A DNA stretch of 54,658 nucleotides from Pirellulales bacterium. Its GTDB lineage: Bacteria; Planctomycetota; Planctomycetia; Pirellulales; Thermoguttaceae. Numbering within the stretch: the first letter of the stretch is position 1; each line of letters begins with the position of its first letter. Both the position numbers and the translations under genes were made by a program. The notes beneath the pieces were generated by a model, which was given only the letters and a program-made list of their open reading frames with translations, did no database searches and had not been told where the DNA came from. This document shows positions 33,645 to 42,893 of the stretch, in pieces. Where the stretch lies: assembly GCA_016936015.1 (NCBI GenBank), contig JAFGPV010000067.1, positions 1-54,658 of the forward strand, in the 5' to 3' direction.

Positions 33645-35081
33645 CTACGGCCCTGGGACCGGTTGCGATCTCTTGGCCAATTCTGCCAATTGTTTCAGCA
33701 TCGCGTCGACGTCGATCTTGCTTTTTGGCGTGATCCACGTCTTGAATTCCTCGACGCAGTCGGGAAAGAGCTTCAGGGCGGTTTGGTAATCGGCCAGGGC
33801 CGTGATTTGGTCGCCGGAGGCGATCCGGGCGACGGCGCGGCCGAGGTACGGTTCGGCAAATTGGTCGTTCAGTTTGATGGCTCTGCCCCAATTGGCCGTT
33901 GCCTGGACGAGATCGCCCTTTTGCAGAAACGCCAGGGCGCGGGTGGAATAGGCAAGGTAGCTTTTCGAGTTCCGCCGGATGCTGGACTCGCAGTCGATCA
34001 GGGCCTGATCGTAATCGCCTTTTTTGAGAGAGGCTTCTCCCCGGCTCTCATAGGCCGTGGGATCTTCCGGATCCAGCCGGATCGCCGTCGAGAAATCGGC
34101 GATCGCCTTATCCAAATCGCCCTTCCGCTGATAGGCGGCCCCGCGGGTCTTGTAGGCGAGGGAATAATTGGAATCGAGCCGCAGGGCCTTATTGCAGTCG
34201 TCAATCGCCCGGTCGAAGTCTCCTTGTTGCCACCAGGCTTCTCCGCGTAGGACATAGTACAAGGGCGCCTTCGATTGGAGTTGAATCATCGAGGTATAGT
34301 CGCGGATCGCTCGGTCCCAATAGCGCTTCTGCAAGTAGGCCGCGGCGCGGGTATTATAAGCGTCGAGGTCCTTGGGATTGAGTTCCAGGGCCTTCGTGCA
34401 ATCGGCAATGGCTTTCGTCGCATCGCCCTTCTGCTGCCAGGCGATGCCCCGGACGCCATAGGCGACGGGATTACTGGGATCGAGCCGGATCGCTTCGTCC
34501 ATGTCCTTGATTGCCTTGTCCAGTTCGCCTTTCTCGATCCAGATCGAGCCGCGGGCTACGTAAGACAAGGGGTGCTTGGGATCCAGGCGGATGCATTCAT
34601 CCAATTCCTTCACGGCGTCGTCGTACCGACCGTCCCGCATCAAGTCGGTCGCCTGCTTGAATCGAGAAGCCGCTTCCGAGAGGGGCGGGGAGCCGCCGGC
34701 TGCCGGGGCCAGGTACTTGCGGGCGATCCAACCGTCGAAGTCCTTGCCCCCTTTCTTCCCCGTCACACGGACCCAACTTTTCTGGACGGCCGTGGCTGTG
34801 AATTCGGCGCCTTTATCGACAGTCAAAAGGACGTCGGTCTTCCACATCACGGGTGTTTTATCGTAAAGCGCAACCACCCGGTCGCCCGCTTTGATTTCCG
34901 AGACGGCGGCAGGCGTCGTTTTCGGCGCCTCGACAGGCGTTGTTTTACCGGCGTCGGGAGAGGCCGATTGTGCGGCATCGGCAGACGCCGGTTTTTTGGC
35001 GTCGGGAGACACCGGATCCGCAGCCGACAGGCCCGTCACGAAGCCGAGGAATAACGGGAGAAAAACGAGGTGGTATTTCAT
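33645..35081 (-). CDS. Exported TPR protein with a bacterial SH3-like domain
   Basis: ATG 35079-35081; 478 residues. A signal peptide (LVFLPLFLGFVTGLSA) precedes a Pro/Ala/Ser-rich segment with repeated SPDA units. An SH3b-like domain (KAGDRVVALYDK through DFDGWIARKYLAPA, about residues 65-130) follows, then at least seven tetratricopeptide repeats, for example DEAIRLDPSNPVAYGVRG and KALELNPKDLDAYNTRAAAY. TPR arrays mediate protein-protein contacts, and SH3b domains often bind cell-wall peptides. The combination suggests a periplasmic scaffold. The gene is monocistronic as far as can be seen. Confidence 0.88.
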   Translation of the reverse strand: MKYHLVFLPLFLGFVTGLSAADPVSPDAKKPASADAAQSASPDAGKTTPVEAPKTTPAAVSEIKAGDRVVALYDKTPVMWKTDVLLTVDKGAEFTATAVQKSWVRVTGKKGGKDFDGWIARKYLAPAAGGSPPLSEAASRFKQATDLMRDGRYDDAVKELDECIRLDPKHPLSYVARGSIWIEKGELDKAIKDMDEAIRLDPSNPVAYGVRGIAWQQKGDATKAIADCTKALELNPKDLDAYNTRAAAYLQKRYWDRAIRDYTSMIQLQSKAPLYYVLRGEAWWQQGDFDRAIDDCNKALRLDSNYSLAYKTRGAAYQRKGDLDKAIADFSTAIRLDPEDPTAYESRGEASLKKGDYDQALIDCESSIRRNSKSYLAYSTRALAFLQKGDLVQATANWGRAIKLNDQFAEPYLGRAVARIASGDQITALADYQTALKLFPDCVEEFKTWITPKSKIDVDAMLKQLAELAKRSQPVPGP

Positions 35082-35332
35082 ATTTTTCAGCAAGGCGTGC
35101 AATACTTTAGTATAACTCTTTTCTCGATTGGGGAGGGGGGAATACCCCTGAGATTGCACAAAAAATTAGACCATCCCTAATAATCGGCATTCCTCACACC
35201 TCAAAGTGTAATCTGCTTGAGTGGATACAGCCCGGTTTATTTGTCGGATTTGGCGGATTGGGCAGGAAATCAGTACCCAGAGGCGGTGCTGGTCCAACGG
35301 GGGTGGGACTGCTCAATATATTGATCGCCCCT
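35082..35332. other. Short intergenic gap
   Basis: The gap lies between the TPR gene and the GH172-like relic. I see no gene, repeat or clear promoter beyond AT-rich patches near 35100-35200. Confidence 0.4.
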
Positions 35333-35830
35333 TTACTCCTCGACGACGCAAATTCTTCTCTGGAACTGGAATGCATCGTTTAGGTGGAATGAATAGACGG
35401 TAGGATGGCCGGGGCGGAGGGTCAGAAAGCCGGAGACGACCTTCCGGTCGAAGCGGCACCACCCGCTGTTGAAATACTCTTCGCTGCCGGTGCCGTCCAC
35501 GTCAAGCAGCACGTTCCGTGCCGTCGGGGACTGTCCCAATTTTTCCGCAGGAAAAATGGGACTGTCTCCTTTAGGAGGAGAATCCCGCAAGTCCTTGAAA
35601 TCGGCCGCGTCGTTGTTCCCCCCGCTGTGGTCCCAGGTGCTGGCCATCGCGGTGTGCGAGTCCTCCAGTTCCGGCAGATATTCGACCGACCGCATCCGTT
35701 GCAGAAACCAACCCACGTCCTGAACGGACTCGTCGCTTTGCAGGGGCATGGGAAAAGCAAGGAGGCTGCCGAGGAAAATCGAAGACAGCACGTCATGGCG
35801 GAGCATTTTGACCCACTTTTCTGCTGTCAT
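35333..35830 (-). pseudogene. Decayed DUF2961/GH172-like gene with an internal deletion and repeat insertion
   Basis: Reading from ATG 35830 (or ATG 35806, MLRHDVLSSIFLGS) a signal peptide is followed by VGWFLQRMRSVEYLPELEDS and STWDHSGGNNDAADFKDL, like the start of DUF2961 (GH172) enzymes. Translated repeat sequence (SPPKGDSPIFPAEKLGQSP) then intervenes. Next come LLDVDGTGSEEYFNSGW and YSFHLNDAFQFQRRICVVEE, which normally lie far downstream in the family. The frame is open, but only about 165 residues remain of a normally 350-plus-residue protein. This implies a deletion healed or accompanied by a repeat. A functional short product is unlikely. Confidence 0.6.
35526..35569. repeat. Palindromic repeat inside the GH172-like relic
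   Basis: GGGGACTGTCCCAATTTTTC (from 35526) is mirrored by GAAAAATGGGACTGTCTCC (to 35569) around GCAG. It sits exactly between the two family-like segments of the relic and adds codons in frame. Confidence 0.7.
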
Positions 35831-35865
35831 GAGTGGGCAAGGATGTGTATTCACAAAAGGCCGGA

Positions 35866-37044
35866 TTATTGATACCCCGTTTTCAACTCTTTTTCCAACT
35901 GCTCGATTGTGGGCAAATTGCTTTTCAACTCTTTCGGCAGAACCGTCGTGAGCCGATACTCTGAAACGCTGATGGGAGTGCAGGTATTGCGCAGGGCGTA
36001 CTCCGCCGTCACCTTTTTCTTGTCCTTGCAGAGGATGATTCCGATGCTCGGATGATCGTCCGGATGGCACAATTGGTCATCCACGGCGGAGAGATAGAAG
36101 TTCATCTTGCCGGCAAATTCCGGTTTGAATTCTCCTGCCTTGAGGTCGATAACAACAAAGGCCCGTAGTTCCAGATGATAGAAAAACAGGTCGAGGTAAT
36201 AATCGTCATTCTCCACTTCCAAATGATACTGACTACCGACAAAGGCAAATCCTACGCCCAACTCCAACATGAAGTCGCGGAGATGTTCTAAAAGACCTTG
36301 GTGCAATTCCTTTTCCCTGGCATCGTCAGCCAGCGTGAGGAAGTCGAAGACATAGGGATCCTTTAGGGTTTGCTGAGCCAAATCGGACTGCGGAGCGGGC
36401 AGAGTCCGATCGAAGTTCGTGATCGCCTGTCCCTCGCGACCATAGAGATCCGATTCGATTTGATGGACTAGGATCGACCGAGACCAGCCGCATTGAACGG
36501 TTTTTTGAGCATACCAAAGCCGCTGGAGGGGATCTTTAATCTTCTCAATCAAGATTACATTATGGCCCCAAGGGATTTCTGCAACAGTTTGCGGAAAAAT
36601 CCTTCCATCTAATTCTGCCACAGGTTGTGGCAGAAATGCCACTTCTTGGGTATAGGCTGTGTAAAACGCCCTCATTCGTCGGATATTTCGCTCGGAGAAG
36701 CCCTCGATTCCCGGGAATTCACGTTGAATATCCGCCACCAAGTGATCCACGATTCCCTTCCCCCAACTCCTTCCTTTTTGTCTTTCGATGATAATTCTGC
36801 CCACGTCCCAATAGAGCCGGATCAATTCCCGATTAGCCGCCACCGACGCCCGCACCTGGGCGTGACGGATGCGTTTCTTGAGTTCTTCCAGCAGTTCTAT
36901 ATAGTCGGCTGGTAGAGACGGAAGAGATTCTTGCCTCATTTTCGAGCTACGCCCGCCTCGAGGAACGAGTTGTGATTTTTCCGTGGAACCAACCTTTTTC
37001 TTTTTCAGCCGACGAACATGTTGAGTACTCTTCTTTGCTGCCAT
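35866..37044 (-). CDS. PDDEXK nuclease domain protein (YhcG/DUF1016 family)
   Basis: ATG 37042-37044; 392 residues. An N-terminal lysine-rich segment precedes the DUF1016 N-terminal domain (RELIRLYWDVGRIIIERQKG, GWGKG-like WGKGIVDHLVADIQREFP, FSERNIRRMRAFYTAY). The C-terminal PDDEXK-type nuclease domain shows YYLDLFFYHLELRAFVVIDLK and GKMNFYLSAVDDQLCHPDDH. The acidic residue of YLDL and the downstream lysine of VIDLK fit the active-site pattern. DUF1016 proteins are often found near restriction-modification and other defence genes; their biochemical role is unsettled. The local base composition is noticeably more AT-rich than the neighbours. It lies 40 bases after the SUKH gene on the same strand. 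Confidence 0.9.
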   Translation of the reverse strand: MAAKKSTQHVRRLKKKKVGSTEKSQLVPRGGRSSKMRQESLPSLPADYIELLEELKKRIRHAQVRASVAANRELIRLYWDVGRIIIERQKGRSWGKGIVDHLVADIQREFPGIEGFSERNIRRMRAFYTAYTQEVAFLPQPVAELDGRIFPQTVAEIPWGHNVILIEKIKDPLQRLWYAQKTVQCGWSRSILVHQIESDLYGREGQAITNFDRTLPAPQSDLAQQTLKDPYVFDFLTLADDAREKELHQGLLEHLRDFMLELGVGFAFVGSQYHLEVENDDYYLDLFFYHLELRAFVVIDLKAGEFKPEFAGKMNFYLSAVDDQLCHPDDHPSIGIILCKDKKKVTAEYALRNTCTPISVSEYRLTTVLPKELKSNLPTIEQLEKELKTGYQ

Positions 37045-37084
37045 AAAAATAATATTTAAAAGGGACCGTCCGAGTAGTTTTATA

Positions 37085-37531
37085 TCATTTCTTCGGTGGC
37101 GCCATCCCACATACCATTGCAAACGTTTCGAAATCAGGTGCAATTTCTACTGCATCAGATTCGGACATTGGGATCATAGGAATCATAAAAACACGTCTTT
37201 CGTCTTCGTGTCTCATATCAAAAGCCAGAAGTTCACCACCACCATTGGTGCCAAAGGCAAAAAAACCAGGAATGTATTCCTGGACTCCATAATTTCGGTT
37301 GGAATCAATAACTTCCTCAGCAGGCCAAACTTGAAAATACCAGGGATCAATTCCAAGTTCGCCTTCGCCACCATTTGTAAAACGAAGGAAATCAAGGTAT
37401 TTTTCAGGCAAAGCTGGACCGGCATTCAATACAAGATTATTTATTGATTCTTCAGACGCAGGGGGTGGTTTAAAAATCCATGTATCCAAATTATCTTTGA
37501 GGATCTCAGCTATGTCCATTTGGCTACCCAT
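37085..37531 (-). CDS. SMI1/KNR4 (SUKH) family protein
   Basis: I chose ATG 37531 (MGSQMDIAEIL), which has GGAAA just upstream; ATG 37519 is also possible. The product is 148 residues. The SUKH pattern is visible: LPEKYLDFLRFTNGGEGELG, a central acidic segment WPAEEVIDSN, GFFAFGTNGGGELLAFDM and a C-terminal helix with FETFAMVCG. SUKH proteins include immunity proteins of contact-dependent toxin systems and other protein-binding domains. Here no toxin gene is adjacent, and the next gene is a YhcG-type nuclease. The codon usage is AT-rich compared with the flanking pyr genes, consistent with acquisition. Confidence 0.85.
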   Translation of the reverse strand: MGSQMDIAEILKDNLDTWIFKPPPASEESINNLVLNAGPALPEKYLDFLRFTNGGEGELGIDPWYFQVWPAEEVIDSNRNYGVQEYIPGFFAFGTNGGGELLAFDMRHEDERRVFMIPMIPMSESDAVEIAPDFETFAMVCGMAPPKK

Positions 37532-37569
37532 TTTCCAAATGATTTTGCCTCCCCCCAACCAACTGCAGT

Positions 37570-38847
37570 TCAGGTTCGTCGGAACTTGATCCGCCCGCCG
37601 ACGATCACGGTGTCAGCCCGGCCGGTGAGCTGCCAGCCGGCGAAGGGGGTGTTGGTGCTTTTCGAGCGGAACTCTCGGGGATCGACCTTCCACTGGACCG
37701 CAGGATCGATGATCGTGACGTCGGCGTCGGCGCCGACCTGGAGGGTGCCCTTGTTGATGCCGAGGATCCGGGCCGGGTTGACCGTCAGCTTGCGGATCGC
37801 CTTGGGCCAGCCGAGCAGGCCCGGCTCGATGAGTTTCGTGACGACCAGCCCGAGCGTCGTTTCCAGACCGACGATGCCGAAGGGGGCTTGGTCCAATTCC
37901 TGCATCTTTTTTTCCTTCGAGTGCGGGGCGTGGTCGCTGGCAATCACGTCGATCGTGCCGTCGGCCAGGCCTTGGATCACCGCCTCGACGTCGTCCTTGC
38001 CCCGTAGCGGCGGATTCATCTTGCAGTTCGGATCGAACGTGCGGAGGCACTCGTCGGTCAGCGTGAAGTGGTGCGGCGTGGCCTCGGTCGTGACGCGGAT
38101 CTGGCGGCGCTTGGCCCGGCGGACCATGTCGACCGCGCCGGCCGTCGAGATGTGCATCAGGTGGTACCTGCCGCCGGTCGTCTCGGCCAGGGTCAGATCG
38201 CGGCTGGCCATCACCTCCTCGGCTGAGGCGGGCATCCCGCTGAGTCCCAGCACCAGCGAGGTTTGCCCCTCGTGCATCACGGCGCGTCCGGTCAACTCGC
38301 GGACCTCGCAGTGGTTCAGCACGGGCTTGTCGAACATCAGGCAGTACTCGAAGGCGCGGCGCATCAGCTCGGGATCGGCGATCGGCGAACCGTCGTCGCT
38401 GAAGGCGACGGCCCCGGCCTTGACCAACTGCCCGATCTCGGCAAGTTCCTTCCCCTCGCGGTTCTTGCTCACACAGGCCACCACCAGGACGTGGCAGTTG
38501 TCGGCCCGGGCGGCCTGGCCGCGGATGAACTCGACGATCCCCTGGCTGTCGACCGGCGGATCGGTATTGGGCATGCAGGCGATTGTCGTAAATCCGCCGG
38601 CCAGCGCGGCGGCGGTGCCGCTCTCGATCGTCTCGTCCTCCTCCCGGCCCGGTTCCCGGAGATGGACGTGCATGTCGATCAGCCCCGGGCAGACGATCTT
38701 CCCCGAGGCGTCGACGATCTGCTGTTCCCCGCCGGGCTGGGCGTCCAGGGCGGCGATCCGGCCGTCGAGGACCAGCAGGTTCATTACGCGGTCGAGCGAT
38801 TGCGAGGGATCAATGACGCGGCCGTTTTGGATCAGAAGACTGGGCAT
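37570..38847 (-). CDS. pyrC: Dihydroorotase
   Basis: ATG 38845-38847; 425 residues, the class I length. Metal-binding DMHVHLREPG, the substrate-loop MPNTDPPVD, NHCEVRELTG, MHISTAGAVDMVRRAK and the catalytic-aspartate block IASDHAPHSKEKK are all present. The enzyme cyclises carbamoyl aspartate to dihydroorotate in pyrimidine synthesis, in the cytoplasm. pyrB lies upstream on the same strand, separated by a 360-base region that holds an inverted-repeat element. The two may still be one transcript, as is common for pyrBC pairs. Confidence 0.96.
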   Translation of the reverse strand: MPSLLIQNGRVIDPSQSLDRVMNLLVLDGRIAALDAQPGGEQQIVDASGKIVCPGLIDMHVHLREPGREEDETIESGTAAALAGGFTTIACMPNTDPPVDSQGIVEFIRGQAARADNCHVLVVACVSKNREGKELAEIGQLVKAGAVAFSDDGSPIADPELMRRAFEYCLMFDKPVLNHCEVRELTGRAVMHEGQTSLVLGLSGMPASAEEVMASRDLTLAETTGGRYHLMHISTAGAVDMVRRAKRRQIRVTTEATPHHFTLTDECLRTFDPNCKMNPPLRGKDDVEAVIQGLADGTIDVIASDHAPHSKEKKMQELDQAPFGIVGLETTLGLVVTKLIEPGLLGWPKAIRKLTVNPARILGINKGTLQVGADADVTIIDPAVQWKVDPREFRSKSTNTPFAGWQLTGRADTVIVGGRIKFRRT

Positions 38848-38930
38848 GAGGGAGGGTTCGGGGTTCAGGATTCAGGGTTCAGCGAGTCGGGCCGTCCCCG
38901 GCGGTGAGTTCGGAGTACGGAGTATAGTTA

Positions 38931-39200
38931 TGGAAAGCCGCAACCAACGGTCGTGGCATGGTTTTCTGATTGACAACGCAGAGGGGTCTTTTCTCTAGCC
39001 CAGTCGTTCACGACTGGGAAGGGAAGAAAGACAAAAATAATTTTTTCCTTTTCCGGATCGCCCCCTTAAGGGGGCTAGAAGGAAAAGGAAAATTCTTTTC
39101 ATTCTCTCCCTCCCACAGGCGTAAACGCCTGGGCTAGAGAAAAGAGACTTCAACAAGCGGTATGAATTATTCGACCGCGACCGCTGGCCGCGGCTTTCCA
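38931..39200. repeat. Composite inverted-repeat element between pyrB and pyrC
   Basis: Outer arms TGGAAAGCCGCAACCAACGG (from 38931) and CCGCTGGCCGCGGCTTTCCA (to 39200) enclose inner arms TCTTTTCTCTAGCCCAG (from about 38987) and CTGGGCTAGAGAAAAGA (to about 39146). Inside are small hairpins (CAGTCGTTCACGACTG, CCCCCTTAAGGGGG, CAGGCGTAAACGCCTG). The outer arms resemble 28091-28173. No gene is present. Confidence 0.65.
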
Positions 39201-39208
39201 AGCGGGCA

Positions 39209-40183
39209 TTAAAACAATTTCCCTTTCTCTTTCGGTCCCAGCAGCAGCCAGAGGGCGGCCATGCGGACGGCCACGCCGTTGGTGACCTGTTCGAGGATGG
39301 CCGAGTGGGGGCCGTCGGCCACGTCGGGGGTGACCTCCACGCCCCGGTTGATCGGCCCTGGGGCGAGGATCAAGATGTCGGGCTTCGTCTTTTCCAGCCG
39401 TTTCCGGTCCATGGCGTAGAGGTGGGCGTACTCGCGGACCGAGGGGAACGGCCGGGTGTACTGCCGCTCGAACTGGATCCGCAGCAGGTTCAGCACGTCC
39501 ACCCGGGGGAGGATGGCGTCGAGACTGTAGGAATACTCCACTCCCAGCTCAGCCCAACGGGGGGAGACCAACGTGGACGGGCCGCAGACGATCACCTGGG
39601 CGCCGAGCTTTTTCAGGCCCCAGATGTTCGACCGGGCGGTTCGGCTGTGGGCGATATCGCCAACCAAGGCGATGGTCAGGCCCTCGATCTTCCCTTTTCG
39701 CTCCCGAATGGTCATAATATCGAGCAATCCCTGGGTGGGATGTTCGTGGGCGCCGTCGCCGGCGTTGAGTACGCTGCACCGAAGGTTGGCGGCCAGCAGT
39801 TGGGGGGCGCCGGGCGTCCGGTGGCGGACGATCACGGCATCGATCCCCATCGCCTCGATGTTTTTGGCGGTGTCGATAAACGTCTCCCCCTTGGAGAGGC
39901 TGCTAGTGGCGGCGGAGAAATCGACGGTGTCGGCGCCCAGCCGCCGGGCGGCCAGCGAAAAACTCGTCCGCGTGCGGGTGGAATTTTCGAAAAACAGCGT
40001 GACGCAGGTTTTGCCCGGCAACAGCGGCAGCCGAGTCCGCCGTTGGACCAACGCCTGTTTGAAGAGGGCCGCTTGATCGAGGATCAGCGTGATTTCCTCG
40101 GCCGACAGCTCCTCCAGCGACAACAAGTGGCGGCGGTTCCAGCCGAGGGGGACGGCCTCAAAATCGTGTTTTTCAGGGTTCAT
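39209..40183 (-). CDS. pyrB: Aspartate carbamoyltransferase catalytic subunit
   Basis: ATG 40181-40183; 324 residues. The carbamoyl phosphate motif [11 protein letters not shown] is intact, as are [27 protein letters not shown] and HPGP-like [10 protein letters not shown]. It forms carbamoyl aspartate from aspartate and carbamoyl phosphate, the committed step of pyrimidine synthesis. No regulatory subunit gene (pyrI) is seen nearby. pyrC follows on the same strand beyond the repeat element. A diguanylate cyclase gene is divergent upstream. Confidence 0.97.
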   Translation of the reverse strand: MNPEKHDFEAVPLGWNRRHLLSLEELSAEEITLILDQAALFKQALVQRRTRLPLLPGKTCVTLFFENSTRTRTSFSLAARRLGADTVDFSAATSSLSKGETFIDTAKNIEAMGIDAVIVRHRTPGAPQLLAANLRCSVLNAGDGAHEHPTQGLLDIMTIRERKGKIEGLTIALVGDIAHSRTARSNIWGLKKLGAQVIVCGPSTLVSPRWAELGVEYSYSLDAILPRVDVLNLLRIQFERQYTRPFPSVREYAHLYAMDRKRLEKTKPDILILAPGPINRGVEVTPDVADGPHSAILEQVTNGVAVRMAALWLLLGPKEKGKLF

Positions 40184-40304
40184 AGGGTCCGATTCCTTCT
40201 TCAGGAAGACACTGATATGATTTTAACAGCCGGGATTCAAGCTGCAAACAGGCTCAAGAGGGAAGAGGTCAGGTAAATTTAGCTAAGAGGGGAGAAATCT
40301 CATT

Positions 40305-41177
40305 ATGGCAGGGAATGGCAGAAACGACGAAAATGCATCCGTCGACTTCTTCCGGGTGTTGTTATTGGGGACCGAAGCACAACGGCGGGAGTGGGTGGGG
40401 ATGGTCCAGCCGATGGCCTCGGAGGTGTGGCAATCGTTGGCGGAAATTCCCGAGGACGCACAGCCCGACCTGGTGATTACGGAGACCGGCGTCTACTCGA
40501 ATCCGGAGGTCGGCATCATCCGGATCGGCGGCCAGGGGCCGGCCAACGTGCACCTTCCCGACGAGCCCTCGGTCCGCGAGCTGCACCTGGCCTGCCGCCT
40601 GCTCGCCGAGATCGTCCACTTGCGGCGGCAACAGCGTTTTGCGTTGAACCAACAGCAGCAATGGCGCGACGCCGCGTTTGCCGACGCCCTGACCGGGCTG
40701 CCGAACCGCCGGGCGTGGGACAAGGCGTTGCTGCACCGGTTGCGTGGACGGGAGACCGTCGCCGGGCTTCCCCCTCGGGTGATCGTCCTGGCGATTTTCG
40801 ACCTGGACGATTTTAAACAGGTTAACGAGAAACTGGGCCACGCCGCCGGCGACGCGGTGTTGAAAATCGCCGGCAGTACGATCCTCAGCAGTATGCGGCA
40901 AGGCGACCTGGTCGCCCGGCTGGGTGGCGATGAGTACGGGCTGCTGCTGACGGTCCCGCTCCAGGCGGCGGCCGCCTCGGCCCTCGATCGGGCCCGCGCC
41001 GCCGTGCCCCATGCCTTGCGCCAGGCCGGATTTCTTCCGATCACCGCCAGCGTGGGTTTCGCCTGGGCCGAAGAAGGCTCGGCTTTCCCCGATCCGCCGT
41101 CCTTTTTCAACGCCGCCGACGCGGCCCTCCACCAGGCTAAGCGGGAAGGAAAGAACCGGACGGTGGAGTTTAAGTAA
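40305..41177 (+). CDS. Diguanylate cyclase (GGDEF domain)
   Basis: ATG 40305 follows a purine-rich AGGGGAGA. The product is 290 residues. The N-terminal 120 residues form a small alpha/beta domain (VLLLGTEAQRREWVGMVQP, PDLVITETGVYSN) that resembles a degenerate receiver, then a coiled helix leads into the GGDEF domain (DALTGLPNRRAWDKALLHR). The active-site motif is GGDEY, an accepted variant, and the allosteric site RQGD lies five residues before it. It should make c-di-GMP from two GTP and be subject to product inhibition. There is no membrane segment. It is divergent from pyrB. Confidence 0.9.
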   Translation: MAGNGRNDENASVDFFRVLLLGTEAQRREWVGMVQPMASEVWQSLAEIPEDAQPDLVITETGVYSNPEVGIIRIGGQGPANVHLPDEPSVRELHLACRLLAEIVHLRRQQRFALNQQQQWRDAAFADALTGLPNRRAWDKALLHRLRGRETVAGLPPRVIVLAIFDLDDFKQVNEKLGHAAGDAVLKIAGSTILSSMRQGDLVARLGGDEYGLLLTVPLQAAAASALDRARAAVPHALRQAGFLPITASVGFAWAEEGSAFPDPPSFFNAADAALHQAKREGKNRTVEFK

Positions 41178-41236
41178 TGTGGAGTGTGGAATGCGGAGTG
41201 CGGAATGATTTGATTCTTGACATTCCGCACTCTATA

Positions 41237-42883
41237 TTACTTCCCGCTGACCCGCCAGCGAGCGTTGAACAGTTCGGCGATGCTCAGCAGCAGGCCGAGG
41301 TTCAGCACGCCGTAGAACGCCAGGTAGCCGAAAAACAGGGGCCAACTGTCGGGAAAGACGGCATCGGCAAGCACGGCGCCCGGCTGCTGGCCCAGGCTCA
41401 GCGGCAGGCTGAACGCCGCCGCAAACGGGCTGGTAAACGTCAAGCGGCCGACTAATTCCGCCGCCGCCTGCTGCCCGGGCAAGATCTTGAAGATCCAGTA
41501 CGCCGCCAGCGGCAAAGCGTAGAACAGCAAGAGAAACAGGTAGCTGGTGATCATGGCGGTCACTGTGCGGCGGAAGAGCACGGAGCAGAACATGGCCAAC
41601 GTGGTGGTCGTCAGGCTGCTTAAGGCGATGATCGCCAGGAAACCGAGCATGGTGAGCATGTCGTTGCGGTAAGTCCACGGAGGCAACACGCAGGCCAACA
41701 GCAGCGGCCAGGCGACGAAGGCCGTCAGCACCAACGACACGCGGAGGCTGGAGAACATCTTCCCCCAGAGTATCTGCCAGGGCGAGAGGGTGGTGGTCAG
41801 CAGCAGTTCCAGGGTCTGCCGCTCGCGCTCGTTGGTGACGCTTCCCGCGGAAAACACCGGGCCGACGAGGATGTTGAACAGCACCACGTAGCAGACGTAC
41901 AACGGAATCCACTGCACGTAGATGTAGCAGAAGAACATCATCAGCGGCAAGGCCAGGATAATGCTCAGTTGGATCACTAGCCGGAGCATTAGGGTTCCCT
42001 GTCCGAACAGTTCGCTCCGCATCTCCTTATCGTACACCGGATTCAGCCCGTCCGCCATGAAGGAGGTGCGTTTTGCAGGGGCGAAGAGCCGGTCGGGAAA
42101 CTGGTCGCTGCGGATCACCAGGCCCACGGCGTTTTCCTGCTCCTGGTCGGGATCGACCACTTCCTTGGCCTCGGCGCCCACGTCGGGCGGGTACAGCAGC
42201 CGTCGGCTGACGGTCTGCAACAACAGGAAACAGACGACCAGGCAGCCGGCGGGATAAAAACCCGTCAGCAAGATCAGCCGGAATGCCGCCGCCGTCGTGA
42301 GTCCCTGGTAAAACAAGATCCCCAACAGCACCAGCGGCAGGATGATCAGGTACGAAACGACCAGCGAGGCCAACGTCCGGGTAAAGAAGGCGCTCAGCGC
42401 GATGCTGATCATGCCGAAGGCCATAGCCGAGGCGGCCATGGCGATATACGTGGCGGCCACCTCGTAAAGCGAGATCCCCCCCAGCGGCAGGCAGAGCATC
42501 ACGATCGGCAGCGAGGCGAAGACCATAATCCCCAAGTGGCAGAGCGCCGCCAGGAGTTTGCCCATCACGATCGCCTGGGGGCGCATCGGACTGGCCAGCA
42601 GCATCTCGTAGGTCTGTCGTTCCTTTTCTCCCGTGATCGCCCCGGCCGCGAAACTGGGCGCCATCAGCGACATCAGCGCGTACTGCCCGAGGAAAAACAA
42701 ACCCACCAGCCGCTCCGCTTCGACCGAAGGCCCCCCCGATAAATCCAACCGGCCGGCCGGCCAGGCGATCAGCACCACCGCTCCCAACAGGGCCACGTAC
42801 GCGAACAGCAGCACGAACGCCCGGGGACGCCGGAGGTTGACGAGCAGTTCGCGTTGCAGGACGGGGTTTTCGAGAAGGTACAT
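41237..42883 (-). CDS. ABC-2 type permease with two fused permease modules
   Basis: The ATG is at 42881-42883 (MYLLENPVLQ). An open frame continues upstream but reads repeat DNA. The product is 548 residues with about 12 hydrophobic segments in two similar halves. Each half has the ABC-2 signature with GEKERQTYEMLLASPMRP in the first and NERERQTLELLLTTTLSPWQ in the second. So a single polypeptide supplies both transmembrane halves, in contrast to the more usual two separate subunits. With the ATPase gene upstream it forms an exporter in the inner membrane. Substrate unknown. Confidence 0.9.
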   Translation of the reverse strand: MYLLENPVLQRELLVNLRRPRAFVLLFAYVALLGAVVLIAWPAGRLDLSGGPSVEAERLVGLFFLGQYALMSLMAPSFAAGAITGEKERQTYEMLLASPMRPQAIVMGKLLAALCHLGIMVFASLPIVMLCLPLGGISLYEVAATYIAMAASAMAFGMISIALSAFFTRTLASLVVSYLIILPLVLLGILFYQGLTTAAAFRLILLTGFYPAGCLVVCFLLLQTVSRRLLYPPDVGAEAKEVVDPDQEQENAVGLVIRSDQFPDRLFAPAKRTSFMADGLNPVYDKEMRSELFGQGTLMLRLVIQLSIILALPLMMFFCYIYVQWIPLYVCYVVLFNILVGPVFSAGSVTNERERQTLELLLTTTLSPWQILWGKMFSSLRVSLVLTAFVAWPLLLACVLPPWTYRNDMLTMLGFLAIIALSSLTTTTLAMFCSVLFRRTVTAMITSYLFLLLFYALPLAAYWIFKILPGQQAAAELVGRLTFTSPFAAAFSLPLSLGQQPGAVLADAVFPDSWPLFFGYLAFYGVLNLGLLLSIAELFNARWRVSGK

Positions 42884-42893
42884 GGGGGGATTA

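Noticed and set aside
35866-37531. Reading the nuclease and SUKH genes as a complete restriction system
   Set aside because: No methyltransferase or specificity gene is present, so only a loose defence association can be argued.
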